The notes: a model not told the origin generated them from the sequence alone. Counted from the stretch's first letter, positions 23,600 to 34,433 are shown. The stretch is DNA of 64,000 nucleotides from Excoecaria cochinchinensis (GCA_947683425.1 CANTUQ010000037.1:5782501-5846500); one strand, 5' to 3'. Numbers and translations are program-made.

Positions 23600-23779
23600 G
23601 GTGGGGAATCCACCTTACTAATTCCGCAACAAAGTGTTGCGGAATCAGGGGAATGTCCAGCTTTTGTCCCCCTGCCCCCTCGTGCACCGTGCAAACACCC
23701 CAATTCCCCTAATAGTTTTCAACCCACCCCATAATCCGAATTTTTTTGCCAAAAAGCATTATTTATAAAAAAAAGTCCC
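23600..23779 (-). repeat. right TIR of the Mutator-like element
   Basis: Inverted partner of 19445-19620. The inner end holds two small hairpins, 'aaggtgg/ccacctt' (about 23598-23616) and 'attccgcaac/gttgcggaat' (23621-23646). Confidence 0.85.
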
Positions 23780-23788
23780 GTTATGGAT

Positions 23789-24500
23789 ATCCTCGATTAA
23801 TATTACTCTCACTAATTAATTATCATATCAAATAATCCTAAGTGGTATTATCATCTTAGATATGTATTACTTTTAAATATTTAGACTCCTTTTTTATTTA
23901 ATTTTCTCACTTTTTTTTCTCATCATAAACTATATCATGTATGTTAAGGGTTTTTTTAAACAAAAAAAATGCAATTTAAAAAAATTCAATTTTTGGTGCT
24001 ACATGAAAAAAAATTAAAAAAATGGTGTCATAAACCAACAGTGGGACAATCGGTTTCTGATGGTGTGGGGCCCAAGGTAGGAGATTGGTTTTTGAATTAA
24101 AATCAGCGATCAATATGCCAATTTTCGTGTCAAACATAACACATAATCTAATAGAAGTGCCGATCTTTGGATGTCAGAAATCGACACTGACAATGTTGGT
24201 TTTAGTCAGATATGTACTAGTTGATCGATCAAAATTTTTTAATTTTTTTTTATTAAAACCAATCAAAATTTTTTAATTAGTCCATTAATCCTTTAAATTA
24301 AAATTTGAACTCACTTATTAACTCTTGCAAATTATATATATATATATATTTATCATTTTATTGTACCATTTTTCTAAATAACATTACACATTATTTGTAT
24401 GTACTTTTAGTTACTCTATTAATCTTTTAAATTTTAAAATTTTAATTCACTTATAGACTAATGTAAATTCAATAAATTTTTATCATTTTACTCTAATATT
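23789..24500. other. gene-free AT-rich spacer
   Basis: I see no coding sequence here. A (ta)n tract lies near 24330-24350. The sequence is not obviously part of either neighbouring element. Confidence 0.6.
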
Positions 24501-25730
24501 TTTCTAAAAATCAGAATATCACAAAAAAATATTAAAATAATATGGATAAATTTATAGGTAGCAAATGGGTAGATTGGGCGGGTTTGGGTTGGGTCATAAA
24601 TGGGTCAATACCCAAATGGGTTGGGTGGATTTGGATCGACCCATTTAATATTTTTTTAATGAAAAATAATTATCTATATAATAACGGGATACTCAAAAGT
24701 TTATTATAAAAATGTTGGTCCAAATAGGTCGATAGAGATCCAAACGGATCGGGATATCAGTTGACTTATAAGTGTTCAATTTACTATTCATTCGGTAAAA
24801 TTTTTAGCAGTATAATGGTTATATATATAACATACCCTTCCTGCAATTCAAACAATCCACAGTCACACATAGGAGCACAACAACACAATAATTCATAAAC
24901 CAAGTGGTTCTTTTTTCTATTCTTAAGCCAATTATGTAATCCTAAATTATTTCACTCACTTTCTAAGCTTAATTTCTTCCAAAATTAATTTCATAATTCT
25001 TAAAATATATAAATTAGTCTTCCTACAAAATTTCAGCTCAAACAGAGCCCGTTTCTCGATCTGGTACATTTAAATCAGTCCGTTTTGATAATTTTCAGTG
25101 TTACCAAAAAATTAATTTTTTCTTGTCAAAAATTTCTAAATATTAATCTAAGTCTATATATACCATTAAAATATTTTTTAGATGTCGTTTGTTATTTTTA
25201 AAGGTCTAGTCAAACCGGGTAACCTTTAAAACGAGCCAGACTTTTTTATTATTTTTGATTTTTGGAGATATATTTGATCTCATTTTTTCTCTACATTTTA
25301 CCCTTGGACTCCTTATAACTAGTATTTTTCGATGGTTAAATAAAATATTTTTTTATCTCCGGGTATAATTTTTGTCCCCAGTTCACTATTTACCGTCGAA
25401 AAATACTATTCACGACTAACCCGATAACTCGGCCATTACAAATCTAACCAAAAAAATACGCATACACATTACACAATAATAATACAGCAGGACAGTTTAA
25501 GCAAAAGATGTTATTCAATAATGCAAAAGTTTTTAATATTAAAGAAATAATGAAAAAAAAAAAAGAAAAGAACAAACACCAATTGGGTCTAAGAAGAATG
25601 ACCCAAATGGGTTGTATTTTATGTGGGTAGATTTTGGGTGGGTTTAAATGGGTTAATTTTTTAGTTAGGTTGGGTTTGGGTCAATTTTTTTTTGGATGGG
25701 TTTGGGTTAATTTTGACACCTCTAAATAAA
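24500..25730. mobile_element. probable hAT-like non-autonomous element, interrupted by LTR A
   Basis: Both flanks are crowded with aaatgggt/acccattt-type motifs (24560-24650 and 25595-25700) in the subterminal arrangement common in plant hAT elements. The right edge reads 'ttttgacacctcta' and the left edge 'tataggtagcaaa', a weak inverted match. An LTR A relic sits in the middle. Boundaries and TSD are not settled. Confidence 0.35.
24676..25440 (-). mobile_element. short family A LTR relic, inverted
   Basis: On the minus strand it begins TGTAATGGCCGAG at 25440 and follows the order of the solo LTR A: the tgaatagta block, 'aaaaatatttta', 'aattaatttt..ggtaaca', 'ttttaagaattatga', then the 'attatactgctaaaa' end block. 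Only about 0.76 kb remains against 3.4 kb, so the centre is deleted or this is a short subfamily. The left end is approximate. No clear TSD was found ('tatct' versus 'aatct'). Confidence 0.6.
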
Positions 25731-26317
25731 TTCCTTACACTAATTGCTCTACAATCTCTAAATAATAGAATCAATCAATGATGTTATAAAACTCACTATA
25801 TAAATCTACATAAATGTCATATTTCTTACTATAAAAAAAAAGGTAATTTAGAAAGGTTTGTAAATTTTAATTATCATTTTTTTGTCACATTGTAATCAAT
25901 AAATGTTTCACATAAATTTAATAAATTGATTCCTATTAGACATGGAGTTAAACATTAAAATAAATCTTATAGTTTGAAAATAACAATAAATATTTTTTAA
26001 AAATAAAAGAACTAATAATATGATGTTAAATTAAGCATATCAAATACTCAAAAAATAAACATTAAAATAAGCAAATAGCATGAAAAAAGCAATAAGTATT
26101 TCTTCTAAAAAAATTAATAACCTACTTTTGATGGTGTAGAAATTAAAATTTTATTTTAGTTTATTTTTTGCAATTAGGTAACACAAAATTTTATTTTATT
26201 TATTGAGATTTGTATTATTCTATTTCTTTTTCTAAATTTTATAATCTATGTATGTGAATTTCTTTTCGTTATAACTATAATTTAAGCCTAAGGGTTTATA
26301 TCACACAATTCTCTATT
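25731..26317. other. gene-free AT-rich spacer
   Basis: Low-complexity AT-rich sequence with no coding or repeat signal that I can support. It ends at the 'atttt' (26318-26322) duplicated by the Copia insertion. Confidence 0.6.
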
Positions 26318-26322
26318 ATTTT

Positions 26323-26727
26323 TTATAGAGTTGGGATACGCCCATAACTTTATACAGAATTGAGTTCCTATCCAGATTAAATTTAGTTATTTAATCTAAA
26401 TTAAATTACCAAATCCTATCTCAGAAAGGATTCCGAGTTAGACTAGGATTAAGACTCTAGCCTTTAGGACCTCTACAAATAGAGGTGAGGTCCTCATAAT
26501 TTGGTAACGAGAAAATTTATATGCCGCAAGACTGCTCGTTCTCACTCACTTTATTTTGTGTTAATCTTTCAGGCACTTCTAGATTGTGATCTAGCTGCTA
26601 TTATCCAGAGTGGGTAAAAGCCAGACCGGTAACCAATAAAAGGAAATCCTTGTAACGCTTCCGCAACGAGATTTACTGCGCTACAACAAGTATGTATTCG
26701 CTTATCTCTTCTTTTATTTTCCCATCA
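26323..26727 (+). repeat. 5' LTR of the Copia element
   Basis: 405 bp ending '..ttttcccatca' before the primer site. Its first two bases are TT where the 3' LTR has TG, a point change that breaks the usual TG terminus. It contains 'ctacaaatagagg', a mutated version of the TATA region 'ctataaatagagg' seen in the 3' LTR. Confidence 0.9.
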
Positions 26728-26728
26728 T

Positions 26729-26741
26729 TGGTATCAGAGCC
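26729..26741 (+). other. primer-binding site, initiator tRNA-Met
   Basis: 'tggtatcagagcc' follows the 5' LTR after one base. This is the standard plant Copia site complementary to the 3' end of initiator tRNA-Met. It fixes element orientation and the LTR boundary. Confidence 0.95.
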
Positions 26742-26999
26742 ACGTTTTATTGCGTCCTGGCATGCGGCTTAAAAACTGATCTAAAATTTTATGAGTAAAA
26801 TTTGTAGATCTAGGAAGCATGAAACGCAACAAAAATTTATTTTTTGTATGAAAAATATATATTCGTGTATATTTTGGCTCAATTTCGTGTATGTGTACAC
26901 CGAAACCCGAGGGATAAAATTGAATATTCGAAACGCTAGTCTAGAAATTGGGATTTTTTGTTTTGACCATTCCACTGTGTTCACAGACCCCAAAAACCC

Positions 27000-27485
27000 C
27001 CGGCCGGCCGAAATCCGGAGAGCTGAATCAGCTGGGAAGGTGGCGCGTGGCTTGCACGCGCCACCACACGTTGGGCGCGTGCGCGTGGGCGGTGGCCCAC
27101 ACCCGCGCAAACACGTGTCAAGGAATGACGCGTCCTTGACATGTGACCCAATCATCGTGAGCCACGTGGCAGACTGAGGTCATGCCACGTGGATCCGACG
27201 TGTCCCCTGGTGTCACGTGGGCGCTAGGTGGACCAATAGGGGGTCGACATGTGGCGAGGCTGGGCCTATGACGTGTCATCACCGTCCACGTGTACCAATT
27301 AGTGTCTGCTACGTGTCAAGCCATGTCACTGCCACGTGGCATGACACGTGTCCACATGGTACCACGTGGACCAATAATAGTCGGACACGTGTCACACTGT
27401 GGTGTTGACACGTGTCCGGCCAGGGGAAGACGCGCATGGGGGCGCGTGAGCGCGTCCCCCTCTATCTCGTCGGCGCGTGGGGGCT
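27000..27485 (+). promoter_or_regulatory. GC-rich block with ten CACGTG palindromes in the Copia leader
   Basis: Between about 27111 and 27420 CACGTG occurs ten times, several within longer palindromes: GACACGTGTC three times and GCCACGTGGC twice. Interspersed are ACCAAT/CCCAAT motifs (27149, 27230, 27294, 27371). CACGTG is the plant G-box bound by bZIP and bHLH factors, and ACGTGTC/ACGTGGC are ABRE-like. Surrounding Copia DNA is AT-rich, so the block is compositionally foreign. It lies after the primer site, hence inside the transcribed leader. A regulatory role is inference. Confidence 0.55.
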
Positions 27486-27774
27486 TCTCCGGCCTCCAAA
27501 CCAGCTCTAATTTTTTGCAAAAATATTTTTCATAATATTTATGATTTTTTGGTCTATTTTTCAAATTTTTTTGATGACCATAAAATATTTTTGTTTATTT
27601 TTCAAATAAATATTATAAAATAATTATGGAAAATGAGTTTTTTATTTTTTAAAATATTTTGAAAAAATATTTATGTGATTTTTTGTCCTTATTTATTGAT
27701 TGAAATGTGTTTCAATCATATGTGTTTATACATAAGTGTATTAACCATTTGAATTTCTGTAATGTGTTTCAGAA

Positions 27775-28290
27775 ATGATGATAAGGACACCGATGATTCC
27801 TAAAACCCCGCATGGGATTGCTTTAAGAAATGCAAGAGTGTGTTCACTAAGCAAAATGAGAATGCAGAGGAACATTCGAGCTGATGATATTGATGCTATA
27901 GTGCATCATATATTGACTATGCATGAACAAATGCAGGAGTGCATTTGGATTGGAGGTTTAAGCTTAGGAAGGGATAACAGAGATAAAATCAAAGCGTTGG
28001 TTAAATCTTTAGAATATCATCCAGTCCTGAGGGAGCTTTTGGAAATCACATGGTAAATAGGAGATTGAGTTTATAAGAAATCTATCATCCATCTTTTGGC
28101 TAGAGTTGCCAAAAGAGGAGTGTTGAGGAGCAACATTCCATCAGTGATGAAATTAAGACGTGGACGCAAAGTGCATCGTCCATGGCTTTATCAACGAACT
28201 TATGAGTTCCCTTATGAATTGATGAAGTTGGTAAAAGAATCAGTCCCTGTGTCTGTGAAGGTCTTGAGGAGATCTAATTTTCTAGATTAG
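27775..28290 (+). pseudogene. extra ORF upstream of gag, unrecognised
   Basis: One reading frame runs 27775-28290, broken only by a TAA (28054-28056) and a TGA six codons later. Part one (93 codons) starts MIRTPMIPKTPHG and contains DDIDAIVHHILTMHEQMQEC. Part two, from 28096, is strongly basic (LRRGRKVHRPWLYQRTYEF) and ends RRSNFLD before TAG. Amino-acid composition is protein-like, unlike the AT-rich noise nearby. It lies between the leader and gag in the same direction. I do not recognise the family. It could be a captured host fragment or an accessory ORF of this Copia family. Copy 1 lacks this region, so conservation cannot be tested here. Confidence 0.4.
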
Positions 28291-28798
28291 TTAACATGAG
28301 TGTCAATTATAGTTAGCGTTTGATTTTATAGGATTTATGTTTCCTATTATTATTATTTGACATGTGTGTCTTAGTTGAGAATTATTGGATTTATTTATTA
28401 GTTGAATGAATGAGTTTATTCCTTATGGCTTTTAATTTTTTTTTAATAAATGTGTTTATTTTAATAAAATGTTAACTGCCCTTGCAATATTTTATGAGTA
28501 AAATGTTTGCATGCTTATTAGATAGAGGCTTAATAAAATAAAAACCAATAAAATATCCCTCAAAAGTTTAAGAACTTAAATAATTCAATAATTCTGATTT
28601 ACTATACATGAAATCTTAACCTATAAAGTTGGACATTAGAACTTAGAAGGTAATTGGTACTCTAAGCATACTTTTCGAATTTGAGTCTAATAGAAAACAT
28701 TATTAGGTTATTATTTCAGGTGTATAGTAAATTGCATTTATTGCCTTATATCCCACTAATAATGTGCAACTTTATTCCATTTGAATCAGAGGATACAA

Positions 28799-29854
28799 AT
28801 GGCATCTGCTTCCAAATCAATTATCACTGAATTGAATAAAGACTTGAAATTAAATGGCGATAATTATGAAATATGGAATATGAAGATCCAGTATATGCTA
28901 GAGGATCAAGAGGCTCTCGAAACCTTGAGTTCAGTTATGGCTGAACCCGAGGATGGCAACACGGCCCAGCATAGGCGGGACCGAGATGTATATCTGGCAT
29001 GGAAGAAAAAGAATTCCACTGCTCGTATCATTCTCCTAAGTGCTATGGAGGATGATATAACTAAGCAATTTCACAAGTATCAGAACACAATGGATCTGTG
29101 GATCGCTTTGCGGGAGAAGTTTGGAGGAGTGACTCTAATTAATCTTCGATCTTTAACTATCAAGTTTGATACTTATCAGAAGAGGGCTGATCATTCGATG
29201 CGAAAACATCTCAGGGAGATGGAAAATATGATGAGCGAGTTTAGTGAATATGGTCATAAGTTGACCAACGAGCAACAGGTGCAAGCTGTCATCCGTTCCT
29301 TACCCAATAGTTGGGAGCATATGAAAATGCAACTACCTCATATGGACAGTGTGAAGAGATTTGAGGATGTCACAAGACATTTGGAGCTTGAAGAGGATAG
29401 ACTGGCATTGATTAAGGTCAATGCTGAAGTGCATGTGGCACAGTCCCGTTCTGGTGGAATGAGTTCCAACCAGAACAAAAGAAAGAGCTTCAAAAATCGG
29501 GATAAGGAACCTGCCAAGAAGAACAAAAGGCAGAAAAAGGAGCAGAATTCTAAAAGGTCCAAAGGCAAGAAAAAGATAAACATTTCAAAAGTGAAATGTT
29601 TTAACTGCCAACAGAAAGGATACTATGCAAGAGACTGCACTGTGCCCAATCAGGTGCACTATTCTAACTCAAGAATGAGTGAAATTTGTGTATCTAGTTC
29701 TGTATTGCTAACTGAATTTCATCCTTTGTGGGTGGTTGATTCAGGAGCAACGGACCATGTAGCAAAGGATCGAGATGCCTTTGTAGAGTTCCGACGAATA
29801 CCATATGGAGCAAAATATGTATATGTGGGAAACGACGCAAGAGTGCCAGTTTGA
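28799..29854 (+). pseudogene. Copia gag and start of protease
   Basis: Gag forms the virus-like particle core that packages element RNA. The ATG at 28799 (MASASKSIITELNKD) is preferred over the upstream TTG at 28781. The frame shows the Copia gag core (NYEIWNMKIQYML, LWIALREKFGG, HMKMQLPHMDSVKRFEDV), a lysine-rich stretch near residues 230-265, and a zinc knuckle CFNCQQKGYYARDC in which the expected His is Tyr. The aspartic protease follows with its WVVDSGATDHV active site. The frame ends at TGA 29852-29854, in the protease domain, and a second TGA lies at 29891. Confidence 0.9.
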
Positions 29855-29911
29855 GGGATTAGCGCGTGTAGATTAGTCTTACGCAAAGGCTGAACCTTAC
29901 TCCTACATGAT

Positions 29912-30460
29912 GTGCTTTATGCTCCAGATATTCGTAGGAATTTAGTTTCTGTTCTTGTGTTATTAAAACTTGGTTTTGATTTTCACTTTAAAGATGACAG
30001 TGTGCACTTATGTTTGGATGATGTCTGTTATGGTTCTGGTTTTATTTCGAACAATTTCATTGTTTTGGATATCGATCCTAACTTTATGAATAATAATAGT
30101 TTTTCTTTAATCTCTTCTACTTCACATAATAATGAGAATCGTGTGAAATTGTGGCATGCTAGATTAAAGCATATTGGACAAAATCGAATGAGTCGGTTAG
30201 TTAAAGTTGGTTTACTAGGTGATTTGAATGAGGTCGAATTACCTACCTGCGAGCATTGTCTAAAAGGAAAACTAGTAAGAAAACCGTTCGGAAAGGGAAC
30301 TAGAGCTGAATTTCCATTGCAATTAATTCATTCTGACGTTTGTGGACCAATGAATGTGAGGGCAAGGCATGGGGCCTACTACTTCATCACATTTATAGAT
30401 GACTATACAAGGTATGGTCATGTCTACTTGATTTCTCACAAGTCAGAAGCATTAAGTTGA
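29912..30460 (+). pseudogene. Copia protease end and integrase N-terminal part
   Basis: In the same frame as gag after two stops. It holds the end of the protease region (LYAPDIRRNLVSV), the GAG-pre-integrase zinc region (LWHARLKHIGQNRM.. and CEHCLKGK, the HHCC-type histidines and cysteines) and the first catalytic aspartate of integrase (LIHSDVCGPM). A TGA at 30458-30460 separates it from the rest of the integrase. Integrase inserts the cDNA into the host chromosome. Confidence 0.9.
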
Positions 30461-30472
30461 TTCAAAACTTTT

Positions 30473-31321
30473 ATGAACTTAGTTGAGAATCAATTAGATA
30501 AAAAGATCAAAGCTTTAAGGACTGACCAAGGTCGGGAATATCTTTCAGATGAATTTAAAGTTTTGTGTGATGAAAAAGGGATTGAACATCAGTTGTCCAT
30601 TCCCAGAACTCCACAACAAAACGGTGTTGCGGAAAGGAGAAATAGGACTCTCCTTGATATGGTTAGATCTATGATGGCAGAAGCAAATTTGCCCATCTCC
30701 TATTGGGGAGATGCTTTACTTACTGCCACATATGTTCTAAACCCAGTGCCCTCAAAATCAGTCGCATCCACACCTTACGAGTTGTGGACTGGTCGACAGC
30801 TTGACCTAAGCCATCTACGACCTTGGGGTTGTGCTGCTTACGTCCATAATACCTCAAGTAAATTTGGTAAATTGGGACCAAGAGGTAAAAAGAGTATCTT
30901 TGTGAGATATTCTGAAGTATCAAAAGGATATGTATTCATGGGTGAGCAAGAGAATGGTTCTGTGACTGAATTTGAATCACAAGACGTCATATTCTTGGAA
31001 AATGAGTTTCCGAAGTTGGGCAAAGTGAATCAAGATTTCACTTTCTATGAAACTCAGGAAGATGAATCATCAGGATCACTCCATCCGAGTGGGAGGGAAT
31101 TAGAGGAAGAAGGTCAAGATCTTCCTCCTCTATATGATCCGGATGTTCAAGACCCTAATTTGAGTGGGAGCATTCCTAACTCCAGTGGGAGTATGGAACA
31201 TGACCCCAATGGGAGTATTCCGAATTATGATGAATATATGAGACATGTTTATCAAGATTCGGAACTGCGTAAGTCTAAAAGGATAAGTGTTCCTCGCCAC
31301 GATTTGAGATCGAAGGCTTGA
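30473..31321 (+). pseudogene. Copia integrase, C-terminal part
   Basis: Continues the integrase core after the TGA. It holds the second catalytic Asp (LRTDQGREY) and the catalytic Glu (NGVAERRNRTL), so the DDE triad is intact across the break. The segment then runs through the PYELWTGR and LRPWGCAAYV blocks conserved in Copia integrases, and an acidic serine-rich linker (residues about 200-265) to a basic end (KSKRISVPRHDLRSKA). It stops at TGA 31319-31321. The downstream reverse transcriptase lies in another frame. Confidence 0.9.
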
Positions 31322-32154
31322 ACGAAGCTCTTTTGGTTAACCCACTTGACGATGAAGAGCCTAAAAATATAAAAGAGGCCTTCTCAAGCCCAGCTAAAGA
31401 AAAATGGATCAATGCGATGGAAGAAGAAATAGCATCTATGAGATCAAACCGTGTTTAGGAACTGGTTGATCTACCCGAAGGACGCAAACCAATTGGGAAT
31501 AAATGGATTCTCAAGGTGAAGCGAAAAACTGATGGAAATATCGAAAGATATAAAGCTCGGCTAGTCGCTAAGGGGTTCACACAACAGGAAGGGATTGACT
31601 ATGAGGAGACTTTCTCCCCTGTTGTGAGATTTACGTCTATAAGGTTAATTCTTGCCATAGTGGCGAGTTTAGACCTAGAGCTACATCAAATGGATGTAAA
31701 GACTGTTTTTCTCAATGGAGAACTGAATGAAGAAATCTATATGGAACAACCTGTAGGTTTCATCGAAAAAGGCAGTGAACATAAGGTTTGCCGATTGAAA
31801 AGATCAATCTATGGCCTTAAACAGTCTTCACGACAATGGTATTTGAGATTTCATGATACAATCATGTCGAATGGGTTCAACATGATTGATGAAGACCATT
31901 GCGTGTATAATAAAAGCTCTAAAAATAAGTTTGTCATTTTAACATTGTATGTAGACGACATACTAATAGCTGGAAATGACAAAGCGTACGTAAATCAAAT
32001 CAAAGATTGGTTATCGTCCAAATTTGAAATGAAAGATATGGGTAATGCAGACTACATTCTTGGAGTTAAGATTTCAAGAGATCGTTTGAGAAGGTTGTTG
32101 TCCCTTTCTCAAGAGACATATATCAACAAAGTCCTTGAACGATTCAATATGTAG
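31322..32154 (+). pseudogene. Copia reverse transcriptase
   Basis: Reverse transcriptase copies element RNA into cDNA in cytoplasmic particles. The domain continues in a different frame from the integrase; an in-frame TAG at 31456-31458 leaves a long open stretch from 31516. Visible motifs are GNKWILKVKRK, ARLVAKGFTQQEGIDYEETF, HQMDVKTVFLNG, SIYGLKQSSRQWYLRF and the catalytic LYVDDILIAG. The open piece ends at TAG 32152-32154. In copy 1 the AFLNG block is retained (TAFLNG), whereas here it is TVFLNG. Confidence 0.92.
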
Positions 32155-32919
32155 AACTGCAAACCCATAAACTGCCCCATTGCCAAGAATCAGTTTCTTA
32201 GCAAAGAGATGTGTCCTAAGATGCTAGATGAAGTGGAGCGTATGAGAAGCGTTCCTTATGCCAGTGCCGTGGGTAGTCTTATGTATGCTATGTTGTGTAC
32301 AAGACCTGATATTTGCTATGCAGTGGGCATGGCAAGTAGATATCAATCTAACCCGGGTGAAGCACATTGGAAAGCAGTAAAGAGGATACTTAGATACCTC
32401 AAAGGTACAGCAGATTATTCTCTCTGTTATGAAGGCAAGGATCTACAATTGAGAGGATACACTGATGCTGATTGGGCTGGAGATGTGGACGAGAGGAAAT
32501 TCACTTCAGGTTTCATATTCTTGCTTGGCAAGTGTGCCATCTCATGGAGTAGCAAGAAACAAACCTGTGTAGCCTTATCAACAATGGAAGCTGAATTTGT
32601 AGTTTCCGCAGCTGTAGTACAAGAGGCAGTTTGGCTAAAACGGTTGATAGACCATTTAAGAGTAACTACCTCGGAGGGACAAGTGACAGTCTATAATGAC
32701 AGTCAATCATCGATAGCTTACACAAAAGATCCGAAATTTCATAGTAGGACTAAGCATATCGACATTAAGTATCATTATATAAGAGATGTAGTTGCACGGG
32801 GAGATGTGAACTTACAATACATATCTATGCATGATATGATTGCAGATCCGTTAACTAAACCTGTAATGAAAGATGTGTTTGAGAGACACATTAGAATTCA
32901 GGGTTTGCGTAGAATTTGA
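32155..32919 (+). pseudogene. Copia RNase H
   Basis: In frame with the reverse transcriptase after the TAG at 32152. It holds the connection (SVPYASAVGSLMYAMLCTRP) and RNase H with the catalytic acidic residues in TDADWAGD, STMEAEF and YNDSQSSI, and the C-terminal HIDIKYHYIRD block common to Copia RNase H. It ends naturally at TGA 32917-32919. The domain itself looks intact from 32209 on; only the breaks before it prevent polyprotein synthesis. Confidence 0.92.
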
Positions 32920-34028
32920 TGTGTACTGACTTTATTTTTGTAATCCCTTAATATTATTATTTATGAATAATAATAAAGTTCATTGTTGGCAATACATGAG
33001 TGTGAATGTTTAATATGTGAATATTTACTGTTAATTATTTGAGTTTGAGCATGTCAGACAGAGAAGTAGCCCACTCACAAGAGTGTTTACCTTAGTTTTG
33101 TTGATGAGTTGGCAAAGACTAAGATAAGGCAATTTTTGAACAAATGAGTATGCTCGAGAGCCTGTTCAAAATGAAAGTGCCGTCTTGCAGAAATTATAAG
33201 ATATGTCTTGTTAAGGCGCAAGATAAAGTCATACATGAGGTTGTATGCTTTGGATTGAGATCCAAAATAAGGATCGTATGGAATCCGATGGTTAGTTATG
33301 TGTAACTACCATGTTCTGTCTTAAAAGCCAGAAGTAGTTCTTAAGTAAGCGAATTAAAGTTGGGTGCTTCGGTGCATCGCAACCTTACGCTTCTGTATGG
33401 TGTTTATTATATACACATTATTTAAATGTGTGACATGCGCTCCTTTAAGGGAAGGAAGGAACACCATAACACATGTTTTATACCGTGTGTGATTAAGTGA
33501 CCACAAGGATGGAAATTTAATACAATTGATCTCAACTTTCCCTATTGTGAGACCCTACTAATATATCGACCCTTAGAACCCTTAACTTATCCATGAAGTA
33601 TGGTTCAATGTGGCTAGCTTGGTTAGTCTCCAAGAGGTCTGGAAAAAATTTTGGCCTGGCGGATCTAACTAGAAAAGCGAGTTGAATCATGATGGATGGC
33701 ATATAGTAAGAGGGGAAGATAACCTTTTGATCACATTCATAAGAATTCGTGGTTCACCGACATGTCTATTATTGTTTCTATGAGTTGAAACATAATAGTG
33801 AACACGAAAGACGTTTTATGAGATCATGAGTTTAAAACAGTGATTGTGAGAAGGTGGTCTAGGGTTAGGCATACGTGGAATAAAAGGATCGTCTTTTTCG
33901 AGAAGCTATATATCCCTAACAGGTGTATAGCAATAGTGCTCTCGAAGTATGTTGGTCACACAATCTATTAGTCTGTATAACTGAAGATTATATGTATGGA
34001 ATGTGTTCCGTCATGTGCGAGTGGGAGA
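32920..34028 (+). other. long 3' non-coding tract of the Copia family
   Basis: About 1.1 kb between the RNase H stop and the 3' LTR, with no ORF of note. It is conserved in order with copy 1 (10063-10650, 16542-16749, 18533-18829), including 'gggtgtttaccttagtttt'-like and 'gaggttgtatg.tttggatt' blocks. It ends in the purine tract 'gtgggaga' before the LTR. Confidence 0.8.
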
Positions 34029-34433
34029 TGATAGAGTTGGGATATGCCCATGACTCTATACAAGATTGAGTTCCTATCTAGATTAAATTGAGTTATTTAA
34101 TCTAAATTAAATTACCAAATCCTATCTCAGAAAGGATTCTGAGTTAGACTAGGGTTAAAACTCTATCCTTTAGGACCTCTATAAATAGAGGTGAGATCCT
34201 CATAATTTGGTAACGAGAAAACTTATATGCCGTAAGGCTGCTCGTTCCCACTCACTTTATTTTGTGTTAATCTTTCAGAGATTTGTAGATTGTGATCTAG
34301 CTGCTATTATTCCGAGTGGGTAAAAGCCAGACCGATGACCAATAAAATGAGATCCTTGTAACGCTTCCGCAACGAGATTTACTGCGCTACAACAAATATG
34401 TGTCCGCTTATCTCTTCTTTTATTTTCCCATCA
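34029..34433 (+). repeat. 3' LTR of the Copia element
   Basis: 405 bp, TGATAGAG...CCCATCA, after the polypurine tract. It has 'ctataaatagagg' near 34186, a likely TATA box, and 'tgtgttaatctttcag' downstream. It is followed by the TSD 'atttt'. Confidence 0.92.

Larger units (their letters stand above)
19445..23779. mobile_element. Mutator-like element carrying a plant mobile domain gene
   Basis: A 4335-bp element with about 150-180-bp terminal inverted repeats starting 'gggactttttt', flanked by a perfect 9-bp target duplication 'gttatggat' (19436-19444 and 23780-23788). Nine-bp duplications and long TIRs are hallmarks of the Mutator superfamily. Inside, a decayed plant mobile domain gene runs rightward. 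On the minus strand only the final zinc-knuckle exon of a transposase remains (23265-23349). The transposase body is missing, so the element is non-autonomous. Each TIR ends inward in a hairpin (19573-19599 and 23621-23646). Confidence 0.9.
26323..34433 (+). mobile_element. complete Copia retrotransposon, inactivated
   Basis: An 8111-bp element with two 405-bp LTRs, a primer site, gag, protease, integrase, reverse transcriptase and RNase H in Ty1/copia order, a polypurine tract, and a 5-bp target duplication 'atttt' (26318-26322 and 34434-34438). By eye about 31 of 405 LTR positions differ (7-8%). Coding sequence is broken by at least six in-frame stops and one frame change. Unusual parts are a 2-kb leader with a CACGTG cluster and an extra ORF, and a 1.1-kb 3' non-coding tract shared with copy 1. 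Confidence 0.95.

Noticed and set aside
26781..27564. Several ORFs of 60-130 codons on both strands in the Copia leader
   Set aside because: They coincide with the GC-rich CACGTG block, are open in several frames at once, and have no domain-like pattern.
31028..34433. Envelope-like third ORF before the 3' LTR of the complete Copia
   Set aside because: The 1.1-kb tract after RNase H has no long open frame or membrane segment, so I call it non-coding.
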